Positions 1-7,396 of a DNA stretch of 10,586 bases are shown in pieces (position 1 is the stretch's first letter; every line of letters begins with the position of its first letter). Below the pieces are notes generated by a model. It searched no databases and was not told where the DNA came from. It saw only the letters and a list, made by a program, of their open reading frames with translations. The stretch is from positions 1 through 10,586 of the forward strand of contig MZGM01000044.1 of assembly GCA_002085035.1 (NCBI GenBank), written 5' to 3'. This stretch comes from Candidatus Zhuqueibacterota bacterium 4484_219 (lineage in GTDB: Bacteria; Zhuqueibacterota; JdFR-76; 4484-219). The position numbers and the translations under genes were made by a program.

Positions 1-31
1 TCTATTTATAAAAACGTTGCCTATTTATTTC

Positions 32-86
32 TGTGGGAGGGCTCTCCAGAGCCCGCCTTCATCGGTGTCTGGAGACGCCTCCTACA
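32..86. repeat. Large imperfect inverted repeat (REP-like paired hairpin)
   Basis: The left arm begins TGTGGGAGG (32-40) and the right arm ends CCTCCTACA (78-86). Read on the opposite strand, the right arm aligns with the left arm over about 24 bases with a few substitutions. Both share the core TCTCCAGA (43-50 on the plus strand, 68-75 on the minus strand). The left arm also contains a compact hairpin of its own, GGGCTCT-CC-AGAGCCC (40-55). The unit therefore looks like two copies of one short palindromic repeat in opposite orientation, as in dispersed REP/BIME-type elements. It lies 128 bases before galK and has no T-run, so it is not a simple terminator. That it recurs in the genome is inference; only this one pair is visible. 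Confidence 0.6.
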
Positions 87-214
87 ATCTGGTGGAATGG
101 GGCACGGTTTCTGTGAAATTGCCATTTTTTGGGCAGAATCTGGGCAAGAGATAGAAAAATCTTTAGAAGGGTTTTTCCGAATCTGGGTTCAAATATTAAA
201 GACAGGATATAATC

Positions 215-1390
215 ATGGATGTCAAACCAGTCAAAAAGTTCAAAGCAGTTTTTGGAGAACAACCTCACATTCTTGCTCAGGCTCCTGGTCGAGTCAATAT
301 CATCGGTGAACATACCGATTACAACGATGGTTTCGTTCTCCCGATGGCTATTGAACATCGAGTAAATATGTTAGCTTCGCCTCGTGCTGATCGAACAATA
401 AGGCTTTTTTCTTATGATTTTTCTGAAGAAGTACAATTCGCACTCGATGACATCCAATATGATAGCCAACACCCTTGGAGTAATTACAGCCGAGGAGTAG
501 CAGCAATTTTCCAGCAAGCAGGTTATTCTCTTCAAGGAGCCAATTTGCTTTTTTCGGGCAATGTACCTATTGGAGCAGGATTAAGTTCTTCGGCTGCGGT
601 CGAAGTAGCTACCGCGATGGCATTGCGAACGCTCAATAAATTACCAATAGCCGACGATCAAATTCCCGTGCTTTGCCAACGTGCTGAGAATGAATTTGTG
701 CAAATGAAATGTGGTATTATGGATCAGTTTGTTTCCACAATGGCCAGAAGAGGTCATTTGCTTTTTCTCGATTGTCGCAGTTTGGAGTATAAGTTAGTGC
801 CGTTTTCTAATTCTGAAATCCAGATAGCCATTCTGAATACCAAGGTAAAGCGGGAGTTGACTCAGTCGGCGTACAATGAGCGACGAGCACAATGTGAACA
901 AGGAGTGCGTATTTTGCAACAGTGGGCGCCACATATTCAAGCCTTGCGAGATGTAAGTTGGACAGAATTTCAACGCTATCGTTCCCGTATGCCAGAGGTG
1001 ATAGCCAAGCGGTGTGAGCACGTGATTAGCGAGAATCATCGAGTGTTAGAATTTGTACAAATTTTGTCGATTAAAGACTTCAAAGCTCACCACTGGAGAA
1101 AGTTGGGGATGCTTATGAGGCAATCGCATGTTAGTTTGCGGGATTTGTATGAGGTTAGTTGTTGGGAGCTGGATGTCATGGTGGAGTTGGCTGAGAGCGT
1201 ACCGGGTGTTTTGGGGGCGCGCCTTACGGGCGCTGGGTTTGGCGGTTGTGTGGTGGCGTTGGTGCAACGTCAGGCGGTAGAGGCACTATCCGAAAAAATT
1301 CAGCAAGAATACCTAAATTACACTGGTATTCAACCGGAGATTTACATCTCCAGCGCTGCTGATGGTGCTTCGGCAAAGATGTTATCGTAA
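215..1390 (+). CDS. galK: Galactokinase
   Basis: This cytoplasmic GHMP-family kinase phosphorylates alpha-D-galactose at C1 using ATP, the first committed step of the Leloir pathway. The galactokinase signature GRVNIIGEHTDYNDG covers residues 25-39 and supplies sugar-contacting E32 and D35 and the active-site R26. The GHMP phosphate-binding loop PIGAGLSSSAA is at 118-128. The catalytic base is predicted to be D170 in GIMDQF, equivalent to D174 of E. coli GalK. The C-terminal GHMP motif GARLTGAGFGGC is at 334-345. The 391-residue length is normal for the family and no key residue is missing. The start ATG has an AGGA at 204-207, seven bases upstream. The cyclophilin-like gene follows 15 bases after the stop, so the two are probably co-transcribed. 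No galT, galE or transporter gene is in the window. The family call is secure; galactose rather than a related sugar is the best reading of the signature. Confidence 0.96.
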   Translation: MDVKPVKKFKAVFGEQPHILAQAPGRVNIIGEHTDYNDGFVLPMAIEHRVNMLASPRADRTIRLFSYDFSEEVQFALDDIQYDSQHPWSNYSRGVAAIFQQAGYSLQGANLLFSGNVPIGAGLSSSAAVEVATAMALRTLNKLPIADDQIPVLCQRAENEFVQMKCGIMDQFVSTMARRGHLLFLDCRSLEYKLVPFSNSEIQIAILNTKVKRELTQSAYNERRAQCEQGVRILQQWAPHIQALRDVSWTEFQRYRSRMPEVIAKRCEHVISENHRVLEFVQILSIKDFKAHHWRKLGMLMRQSHVSLRDLYEVSCWELDVMVELAESVPGVLGARLTGAGFGGCVVALVQRQAVEALSEKIQQEYLNYTGIQPEIYISSAADGASAKMLS

Positions 1391-1405
1391 GTAAGAGGGA
1401 AAACT

Positions 1406-1777
1406 ATGGCAAAGATAGTTATCAAAACCACAGTAGGGGATTTTGTTGCAGTACTAAACGATAGCAAAAGTGCTCAGGCGATTTTCGCTGCACTTCCAAT
1501 CGAGGCAACAGCCAATACCTGGGGCGAGGAGATCTATTTTGCTATTCCGGTGCGGTTAGAAGCAGAAAACCCTCGGGAAGTTGTAGAACCTGGCGCTTTG
1601 GGGTACTGGCCTCAGGGAAATGCTTTCTGCATCTTTTTTGGTCCTACTCCAGCAAGTCGAGGCGAGGAGATTCGTCCCGCCAGTCCAGTAAATCCTATTG
1701 GCAAGGTGCTGGGTGATTTGGAACCATTGAAAAAAGTGCGCGCTGGGGACAAAGTGCGAATTGAAAAAGCAGAGTGA
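1406..1777 (+). CDS. Small cyclophilin-like fold protein (TM1367/PF04126 type)
   Basis: This is a 123-residue soluble protein with no signal peptide or membrane segment. Its length and pattern match the small cyclophilin-like family typified by Thermotoga TM1367 (PF04126, formerly DUF369). The N-terminal strands are KIVIKTTVGDF (3-13). A central segment ALGYWPQGNAFCIFFGPTPAS lies near residues 64-84. It is followed by PASPVNPIGKVLGDL and a basic/acidic C-terminal strand. Members have a cyclophilin-type beta-barrel but are not established peptidyl-prolyl isomerases, and their function is unknown. A GAGGG ribosome binding site (1395-1399) sits in the 15-base gap after galK, so translation follows directly behind galactokinase on the same message. 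Linkage to galK hints at a role near sugar metabolism, but that is inference from position alone. The family assignment was made by eye. Confidence 0.75.
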   Translation: MAKIVIKTTVGDFVAVLNDSKSAQAIFAALPIEATANTWGEEIYFAIPVRLEAENPREVVEPGALGYWPQGNAFCIFFGPTPASRGEEIRPASPVNPIGKVLGDLEPLKKVRAGDKVRIEKAE

Positions 1778-1817
1778 AATTTTAACCTTCCAGTAGGTAT
1801 TCTTTCACAATTTTTTC

Positions 1818-1846
1818 TTGAATCTCAAATGGTTTCTTATTATATT
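1818..1846 (+). promoter_or_regulatory. Sigma70-type promoter for tRNA-Thr
   Basis: A -35 box TTGAAT (1818-1823) is followed, after exactly 17 bases, by a -10 box TATATT (1841-1846). Transcription would start near 1853, giving a leader of about 24 bases before the tRNA 5' end at 1877. The same two hexamers with the same 17-base spacing occur upstream of nifJ on the other strand, which supports a genuine promoter. It may also drive the outer-membrane protein gene downstream, because no terminator separates that gene from the tRNA. Confidence 0.5.
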
Positions 1847-1876
1847 GTTGGTTGTGTGGATATAGTTTTTGAAAAC

Positions 1877-1949
<73 letters not shown>

Positions 1950-2000
1950 CTGGATGTGCAAGTGATTAAAAGGTAAAGATCAATTATCGAGGGATTTTTT

Positions 2001-2882
2001 ATGGGGAAAAATGCGGTAGGTACTGTTCTGATACTGATAAGTTTGGCGTTTATTGTCGGTGGAGGATTTGCTGCTGGTTCGGTTGGTACTACAGGCTATG
2101 AATTTTTGCGCACACCTGTAGGGGCACGGCCTGCTGCATTGGGTGGAGCCTTTATCGCTGTCCCCAAGGACGTTTGCAATATTTACTACAATCCTGCAGG
2201 TTTGGCAGAGATTTCAAATCGGTCGTTAACAGCCTCCTATCTTAACCACCTATTGGACTTCCAGTCTGGATTTTTTGCCTATGGACAACCTTTTGAACAG
2301 ATTGGCGTCGTTGGAGTTGGCGTCTACTACATCGATTACGGCTTAAGTGCTACTCTCACTACTGCTCGATTACTTACCCCCCAGCTTTTAGCGGGAGTAA
2401 GTATCAAATGGGTGTACAGCAAAATTGCCCAATACAGTTCGGATGCTTTTGCATTTGACGTGGGACTAATTTATCATACTTCCGTTCAGGATTTAGACGT
2501 AGGAGCAGGAATATTCAATATCGGCTGGGTACGCTCCCCTTTTATTCATACTAAAGAAGATTTACCGTTAAATTTTAGGGTGGGATTTGCCAAGCGTCTT
2601 GCCCATTTACCGCTTTTGCTTTCGGGAGAAGTGTATAAGTATCTAAGTGAGGATTACAATTTTGCTTTTGGAGGGGAGTTTACTATTACTCCTAATCTTT
2701 TCTTGCGCTTTGGTTACAACTCTGTTGGTAGAGCTCAAAAGATAGACGCTCCGGGTGATAAACATGCTGGATTTTCGTTTGGCATCGGAGTAGATTGGCA
2801 TGGCTATCAATTTGACTATTCCCTTACTTCAAGTGGTTCAATCGGTAGCTTGAATCGTTTTTCTGTTTCCAGGAGCTTTTAA
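2001..2882 (+). CDS. PorV/PorQ-family outer-membrane beta-barrel protein
   Basis: This 293-residue protein starts with a hydrophobic signal peptide (residues 1 to about 25, ending FAAG). A strongly conserved-looking N-terminal segment follows at 41-69: GARPAALGGAFIAV, then a stretch ending IYYNPAGLA. This is the hallmark of the PorV/PorQ group related to FadL/OMPP1 porins. The rest alternates short amphipathic strands with turns, as expected for a beta-barrel, and the chain ends in phenylalanine, the usual terminal residue for outer-membrane insertion by the BAM machinery. In Bacteroidota, PorV works with type IX secretion, but this broad family is also common in phyla where its role is unproven. 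No other Por/T9SS gene is visible here, so a secretion role cannot be claimed. GAGGGA (1989-1994) lies six bases before the ATG. The gene sits 51 bases after the tRNA and ends 47 bases before a strong terminator. Confidence 0.82.
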   Translation: MGKNAVGTVLILISLAFIVGGGFAAGSVGTTGYEFLRTPVGARPAALGGAFIAVPKDVCNIYYNPAGLAEISNRSLTASYLNHLLDFQSGFFAYGQPFEQIGVVGVGVYYIDYGLSATLTTARLLTPQLLAGVSIKWVYSKIAQYSSDAFAFDVGLIYHTSVQDLDVGAGIFNIGWVRSPFIHTKEDLPLNFRVGFAKRLAHLPLLLSGEVYKYLSEDYNFAFGGEFTITPNLFLRFGYNSVGRAQKIDAPGDKHAGFSFGIGVDWHGYQFDYSLTSSGSIGSLNRFSVSRSF

Positions 2883-2929
2883 GCACTAATTTGTTTTCCT
2901 AAAGCAAATTTTGATTCAATTTTTCGCAC

Positions 2930-2962
2930 AAAAAAACCTGCCAGAATTGGCAGGTTTTTTTT
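2930..2962. terminator. Bidirectional intrinsic terminator
   Basis: The GC-rich stem CCTGCCA (2937-2943) pairs perfectly with TGGCAGG (2948-2954) around a GAAT loop. It is extended by a run of seven A (2930-2936) opposite eight T (2955-2962). The A/T flanks make it functional on both strands. It lies between the convergent ends of the outer-membrane protein gene (stop at 2882) and the small membrane protein gene (stop at 2995), as expected for a shared terminator. Confidence 0.93.
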
Positions 2963-2994
2963 GTCCAGCTTAAGCACGATGTAAATTTGTTCAA

Positions 2995-3360
2995 TTACGG
3001 TTGAGCAGCTTTTACGGCCCCTACTGCTTTTGCTTTAAATAAAACAGAAGTGATGAGTTCAGTAAGTACACCGTAAATTATACCCATAACCAAGGTTCCA
3101 ATCATAATGTTCAACCTGTCCATTACTGGGAGAGCCATCGGTATGCTGGCAATAAAACCAATCACGACCCCATGTAGCCACCAGGACAATCTTAGAGCAC
3201 TAATCCCAATAGTAAAACCCATTAAAGCACGGCTGAAGATTATACTCCACTTCAATGAAGTGGGTATGGGGTTCGGTCCTGAACTTGCCAATAGCATGCA
3301 TACGATTCCAAAAACGAACCCACAAATTGTTGCGATAATTACTCTTTTCGGAGTTAACAT
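2995..3360 (-). CDS. Small four-helix integral membrane protein of unknown function
   Basis: I do not recognise a named family for this 121-residue protein. Four hydrophobic segments are clear, at roughly residues 7-25, 38-56, 61-80 and 85-108. They are joined by short loops and followed by a lysine/alanine-rich tail of about 13 residues that is probably cytoplasmic. The helices are rich in glycine (GFVFG, GFTIG, HGVVIGF, IGTLVMGIIYG), suggesting tight helix packing. Charged or polar residues near or inside the membrane are R44, H63, D81 and E101. There is no cysteine pair or metal-binding motif. GGAGG (minus strand, 3367-3371) lies six bases before the ATG, so translation should be efficient. 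The gene lies 128 bases downstream of nifJ on the same strand, with no obvious terminator between, and may be co-transcribed with it. A link to pyruvate oxidoreductase is positional inference only. Confidence 0.8.
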   Translation of the reverse strand: MLTPKRVIIATICGFVFGIVCMLLASSGPNPIPTSLKWSIIFSRALMGFTIGISALRLSWWLHGVVIGFIASIPMALPVMDRLNIMIGTLVMGIIYGVLTELITSVLFKAKAVGAVKAAQP

Positions 3361-3488
3361 TTCTCTCCTCCCATCTTCTATTAAGAAGATTCGGTTTGTA
3401 ATTTACACCGTGCTTAACTCTGGATATCTTTTAGCAACACTGGTACAATTTGTGAGCAATTATTGTTTAGCCAAATGCTGAGTCCAAA

Positions 3489-6400
3489 CTAGTCTTTTTT
3501 CTTGTTCTCGTCGATCTTCATTGCCGCCCAGTGTTCGTACAGACGCCAGCGACTAACCACATCTTCCTGAGCAAGTTTGAGAAGTTTTTTAGCTTCTTCT
3601 GGTTTGCTCCGAGTAAGGCTCTTATATCTTGTTTCATTGTACACATATTCTTCCAGTGGTATTGATGGTGGTTTAGAGTCAATTTGGAGAGGATTTTTGC
3701 CTTCCTTGATTAAATCAGGATTGTATCGGATGAGTGGCCAATAGCCAGAAAGAACAGCAGCTTTCTGTTGGTCTAAACCATTTATCAAATTGTACCCATG
3801 AGCAATACAATGGCAGTAGGCAACAATGAGAGATGGACCTTCGTAGGCTTCTGCTTCAAGAAATGCCTTGATGGTTTGTCCCTCATTAGCTCCTATTGCC
3901 ACCCTTGCCACATAGACGTTGCCATAGGTCATAGCCATCATCACCAGGTCTTTTTTAGGATTTGGTTTACCACCTGCAGCAAACTTGGCAGTAGCTCCGC
4001 GAGGGGTTGCCTTGGACATCTGACCGCCGGTGTTAGAGTAAACCTCTGTATCGAGCACCAGAGCATTCACATTGCGGCCGGAAGCTAAAACATGATCCAA
4101 TCCGCCATAGCCAATATCGTATGCCCAACCGTCACCTCCAACCAGCCATACGCTCTTTTTGACCAGAACATCAGCTATGGTGAGAAGTTTTTTGGCCTCC
4201 GGCTTATTTAGTCTGGATAGTTTTTCTTTGAGAATTTTCACCCGTTCTCGTTGTTCTTCAATTCCCATTTCGCTGGATTGATCAGCATTGAGCAGAGCCT
4301 GAACCAGCTCATCCCCGATATCAGCTGAAAGTTGTTGTAAAAGTTCACGGGCGTATTCAAGTTGTTTATCCAATGCCAAACGCATGCCCATTCCAAACTC
4401 TGCATTATCCTCGAAAAGCGAGTTAGACCAGGTCGGCCCACGTCCCTCTCGGTTAAAAGTCCATGGAGTTGTGGGAAGGTTGCCGCCATAAATCGAAGAA
4501 CATCCGGTGGCATTAGCAATCATTGCCCGATCTCCAAATAATTGACTCAATAATTTAAGGTAAGGTGTCTCACCACAGCCAGCGCAAGCACCTGAAAACT
4601 CAAATAGCGGTTGGAGAAACTGAATGTTAATCGCTAATTTCAGATTAAGTTGTTTCCGATCAACTTCAGGTAGTTGCAAGAAGAACTTCCAGTTTTCAGC
4701 TTCCTGTTTACGAATTGGAGGTTGTGGTACCATGTTGATAGCTTTACGTTCAGGGTCTTTTTTGTTTTTAGTTGGACACACTTTCACGCATTGACCACAT
4801 GCTGTACAGTCCTCAGGAGACACCTGAATTGTAAAATGCATACCTTTAAACTTTGAAGCGCGAGCAGGAGCAGATTTGAAAGTTGCTGGAGCATTGTTTA
4901 ACAGTTTGGGATCGTATACCTTGGAACGGATTACAGCATGGGGGCAGATTAAAACACATTTTCCGCATTGGATGCAAGTGTCAGGATCCCACTCGGGAAT
5001 CTCCAAAGCAATATTGCGTTTTTCCCATTGCGTTGTGCCACTGGGAAACGTTCCATCAGGTGCAAAAGCACTGACCGGAATATCATCCCCTCGGCCAGCA
5101 ATTATTTCACCAGTCACTTTCTGAACAAATTCAGGAGCTTCCGGCGGTACCGGGGGCTGGACATCAAAAGTGCTGGTTACTTCCTTAGGAACCTTAACCT
5201 CATGCAGATGTTCCATTGCACTATCCACAGCATCAAAGTTCTTTTTTACAACAGATTCTCCATATCTACCATAAGTTTTCTGGATGAAACGCTTGATAGA
5301 CTCGAGGGCTTCCTTTTGAGGTATTACATTGCTAAGAGCAAAAAAACAGGTTTGCATGATGGTATTGATACGGACCCCCAAACCGACTTTTTTAGCCATC
5401 TGGTAGGCGTCGATCACGAAAAAGCGCAATTTCTTGTTGATAATTTGTTCCTGTACTCTGCGAGGTAGATGATCCCAAACTTCATCTGGTCCGTAGGGAC
5501 TATTTAACAAGAAAATAGCACCTGGCTCAGCAACCTTTAGCACGTCCAAACGTTCCAGGAAAAAGAATTGGTGGCAAGCTACGAAATTTGCTTTGTTAAC
5601 TAGATAGGTGGAGTGAATCGGCTCTTGACCAAATCTTAGGTGGGAGATGGTCAGTGAGCCAGCTTTCCTTGAATCGTAGACAAAATAGCCCTGTGCGTAG
5701 TAATCTGTTTCTTCTCCGATGATCTTGATGGAATTTTTGTTAGCACTTACTGTACCATCGGAACCCAGGCCGTAGAAAACACTACGTGTTCTATTAGGTG
5801 GTTCTGTAGTGAAATTAGGGTTGTATTCCAGGCTGGTGTGAGTAACATCATCATTTATGCCAACGGTAAAGTGGTTTTTGGGGTTCTTTTTAGTCATTTC
5901 GTCGAAAATGCCCTTTATCATTGCCGGAGTGAACTCCTTAGATGATAACCCATAACGCCCACCAATGACACGCGGTGGAGATTGAAAAGGAGCACTACCA
6001 TTAGTCATTGCTTCGTTCAACGCTGTGACTACATCTATATATAAAGGTTCGCCAGCGCTACCTGGTTCTTTGGTTCTGTCTAACGCCGCGATCGTTTTAA
6101 CGGTTTTTGGTAATGCTTTCAGAAAATGTTTTACAGAAAAGGGACGATAAAGTCGAACTTTTATTAAACCTACGTTTTCACCCTGTTCAACCAGATATTC
6201 TACTGTTTCTTGAGCAGCCTCCGCCCCGGATCCCATTAGTATTATTACTCTCTCTGCGTCTGGTGAGCCTATGTATTGAAATAGTTCATATTGTCTACCG
6301 ACTATCTGAGCGAATTTGTTCATTGTTTTTTCTACAATATCGGGGCAGGCCAAATAGAACGGATTAATAGTTTCCCGTGCCTGGAAGAAGGTGTCAGGGT

Positions 6401-7061
6401 TTTGGGCAGTGCCACGGATAAAGGGACGATCGGGTGATAAAGCACGCTCGCGATGTGCCTTTACCAGTTCGTCATCAATCATTGCTCGCATATCTTCTAC
6501 GGTGAGCTGTTCGATTTTCATTATCTCATGAGATGTACGGAATCCGTCGAAAAAATGGAGGAATGGAACACGCGATTCCAGAGTAGCCGCTTGAGCGATA
6601 AGAGCAAAATCCATAGCTTCCTGGACAGAATTGGAAGCCAGGAGTGCGAAACCCGTGGAGCGAGTGGCCATCACATCGCTATGATCACAGAATATAGAGA
6701 GTGCATGGGTAGCCACAGTACGAGCCGACACATGAAATACGGTTGACGTAAGCTCGCCAGCGATTTTGAACATATTGGGAATCATTAAAAGTAATCCTTG
6801 AGAGGCAGTGAAAGTTGTTGTCAAAGCACCACCCTGGAGAGAGCCATGCACAGCGCCCGAAGCGCCGCCTTCACTTTGCATCTCAGTCACTTGAGGTACT
6901 GTGTTCCAAATATTCGGTTTGCCCTCCGCTGACCATTGGTCGGCATGCTCCCCCATTGGCGACGAGGGCGTAATCGGATATATGGCAATGACCTCATTAA
7001 CATGATAAGCAGAATAAGCTGCTGCCTCGTTACCGTCGATTGTTACCATTGCTCGGTTCAT
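3489..7061 (-). CDS. nifJ: Pyruvate:ferredoxin (flavodoxin) oxidoreductase, single-chain
   Basis: This 1190-residue cytoplasmic enzyme oxidatively decarboxylates pyruvate with CoA to acetyl-CoA and CO2, reducing ferredoxin or flavodoxin. The N-terminal domain has YPITPSSPMGEHAD (28-41) with T31, E64 and R114 at the active-site positions of the Desulfovibrio africanus enzyme. A ferredoxin-type domain carries two 4Fe-4S motifs: C696/C699/C702/C706 and C752/C755/C758/C762. The proximal cluster ligands appear to be C826, C829, C854 and C1085. The TPP motif starts GDGW at 976-979 and ends with N1010 in SNTGGQ. C1083 is an extra cysteine two residues before a predicted cluster ligand. The chain ends about where the TPP domain of the Desulfovibrio enzyme ends, so the oxygen-protecting C-terminal extension of that enzyme seems absent, fitting a strict anaerobe (inference). 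AAGGAGG (minus strand, 7067-7073) precedes the ATG by five bases. The related 2-oxoacid oxidoreductases are usually multi-subunit, so the pyruvate call is strong. Confidence 0.97.
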   Translation of the reverse strand: MNRAMVTIDGNEAAAYSAYHVNEVIAIYPITPSSPMGEHADQWSAEGKPNIWNTVPQVTEMQSEGGASGAVHGSLQGGALTTTFTASQGLLLMIPNMFKIAGELTSTVFHVSARTVATHALSIFCDHSDVMATRSTGFALLASNSVQEAMDFALIAQAATLESRVPFLHFFDGFRTSHEIMKIEQLTVEDMRAMIDDELVKAHRERALSPDRPFIRGTAQNPDTFFQARETINPFYLACPDIVEKTMNKFAQIVGRQYELFQYIGSPDAERVIILMGSGAEAAQETVEYLVEQGENVGLIKVRLYRPFSVKHFLKALPKTVKTIAALDRTKEPGSAGEPLYIDVVTALNEAMTNGSAPFQSPPRVIGGRYGLSSKEFTPAMIKGIFDEMTKKNPKNHFTVGINDDVTHTSLEYNPNFTTEPPNRTRSVFYGLGSDGTVSANKNSIKIIGEETDYYAQGYFVYDSRKAGSLTISHLRFGQEPIHSTYLVNKANFVACHQFFFLERLDVLKVAEPGAIFLLNSPYGPDEVWDHLPRRVQEQIINKKLRFFVIDAYQMAKKVGLGVRINTIMQTCFFALSNVIPQKEALESIKRFIQKTYGRYGESVVKKNFDAVDSAMEHLHEVKVPKEVTSTFDVQPPVPPEAPEFVQKVTGEIIAGRGDDIPVSAFAPDGTFPSGTTQWEKRNIALEIPEWDPDTCIQCGKCVLICPHAVIRSKVYDPKLLNNAPATFKSAPARASKFKGMHFTIQVSPEDCTACGQCVKVCPTKNKKDPERKAINMVPQPPIRKQEAENWKFFLQLPEVDRKQLNLKLAINIQFLQPLFEFSGACAGCGETPYLKLLSQLFGDRAMIANATGCSSIYGGNLPTTPWTFNREGRGPTWSNSLFEDNAEFGMGMRLALDKQLEYARELLQQLSADIGDELVQALLNADQSSEMGIEEQRERVKILKEKLSRLNKPEAKKLLTIADVLVKKSVWLVGGDGWAYDIGYGGLDHVLASGRNVNALVLDTEVYSNTGGQMSKATPRGATAKFAAGGKPNPKKDLVMMAMTYGNVYVARVAIGANEGQTIKAFLEAEAYEGPSLIVAYCHCIAHGYNLINGLDQQKAAVLSGYWPLIRYNPDLIKEGKNPLQIDSKPPSIPLEEYVYNETRYKSLTRSKPEEAKKLLKLAQEDVVSRWRLYEHWAAMKIDENKKKD

Positions 7062-7121
7062 TTATTCCTCCTTCTGTATGATTGTTAATGTTGTGAATCT
7101 TATCCGGCTTCAAATCAACTA

Positions 7122-7150
7122 AATATAAATAAATTTTTTATTAGATTCAA
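7122..7150 (-). promoter_or_regulatory. Sigma70-type promoter for nifJ
   Basis: Read on the minus strand, TTGAAT (7150 to 7145) is followed after 17 bases by TATATT (7127 to 7122). Transcription would start near 7115, leaving a leader of about 54 bases before the nifJ ATG. Both hexamers and the spacing are identical to those before the tRNA-Thr gene, while the spacer sequences differ. The spacer is almost pure A/T. Confidence 0.55.
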
Positions 7151-7209
7151 GGACTAATTATTGAACACACAACTTCAGCAAAAATCTATTGGTGTTAATG
7201 TTTCAACTA

Positions 7210-7231
7210 ATCTATTGTAATTACAACAGAT
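7210..7231. promoter_or_regulatory. Palindromic operator-like site between nifJ and the acyl-CoA ligase gene
   Basis: A 22-base palindrome pairs at 10 of 11 positions. Its centre TTGTAATTACAA (7215-7226) is a perfect 12-base palindrome flanked by ATCTA on the left and CAGAT on the right. It lies in the divergent region, about 60 bases upstream of the nifJ -35 box and about 35 bases upstream of the TTGACA box of the ligase gene. The shape suits a dimeric regulator such as a TetR- or GntR-type protein. It does not closely match the redox repressor Rex consensus. The region is AT-rich, so chance is possible. Confidence 0.4.
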
Positions 7232-7265
7232 AAGTCATTTGGACTAAGAATATGTTAAATTTTTC

Positions 7266-7294
7266 TTGACAGTTTTACAATCTTTTCATAGTTT
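7266..7294 (+). promoter_or_regulatory. Probable promoter for the acyl-CoA ligase gene
   Basis: A perfect -35 box TTGACA (7266-7271) is followed at 17-base spacing by TAGTTT (7289-7294), a weak -10 box. CATAGT at 7287-7292 would give a 15-base spacing instead. A start near 7301 would leave a leader of about 95 bases. A consensus -35 with a poor -10 is compatible with dependence on an activator. The rest of 7062-7396 holds no open reading frame of note. Confidence 0.4.
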
Positions 7295-7396
7295 TAAATA
7301 AACTTGGTTGAATCTCAGATTTTTTTCTTAAGTAGGCGCGATCGGGGTTAGAAACGTTGTCATTAGTCAGTAAGCTTTTTGTTCAAGGAAAAGGCA

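Noticed and set aside
208..213. A perfect TATAAT directly before the galK ATG could be a -10 box.
   Set aside because: There is no -35 box at proper spacing, and transcription would begin inside the coding region. The sequence also overlaps the normal ribosome-binding spacer.
1..309. Frame 1 is open from the window start to about 309 and could be the end of an upstream gene or a small protein overlapping galK.
   Set aside because: It runs through the inverted repeat and into galK in another frame, has no ribosome binding site at its ATG (97), and its translation shows no recognisable pattern. The galK frame is unambiguous.
3373..3390. A hairpin ATCTTCT/AGAAGAT just before the ribosome binding site of the small membrane protein gene, a candidate regulatory stem or nifJ terminator.
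   Set aside because: The seven-pair stem is A/T-rich, has no T-run on the relevant strand, and is of a kind expected by chance here.
3107..3481. A 124-codon plus-strand open frame over the small membrane protein gene.
   Set aside because: It is antisense to a protein with four clear membrane helices and a strong ribosome binding site, and itself has no ribosome binding site or protein-like pattern.
4968..5468. A 166-codon plus-strand open frame inside nifJ, one of several antisense frames there.
   Set aside because: It lies opposite highly conserved ferredoxin-domain coding sequence and shows no domain or start signal of its own. It is a shadow frame.
7084..7202. The direct repeat GTTAATGTT (7084-7092 and 7194-7202) between nifJ and the ligase gene.
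   Set aside because: A nine-base AT-rich match with unrelated flanks in a 335-base AT-rich region is not convincing as a binding-site pair.
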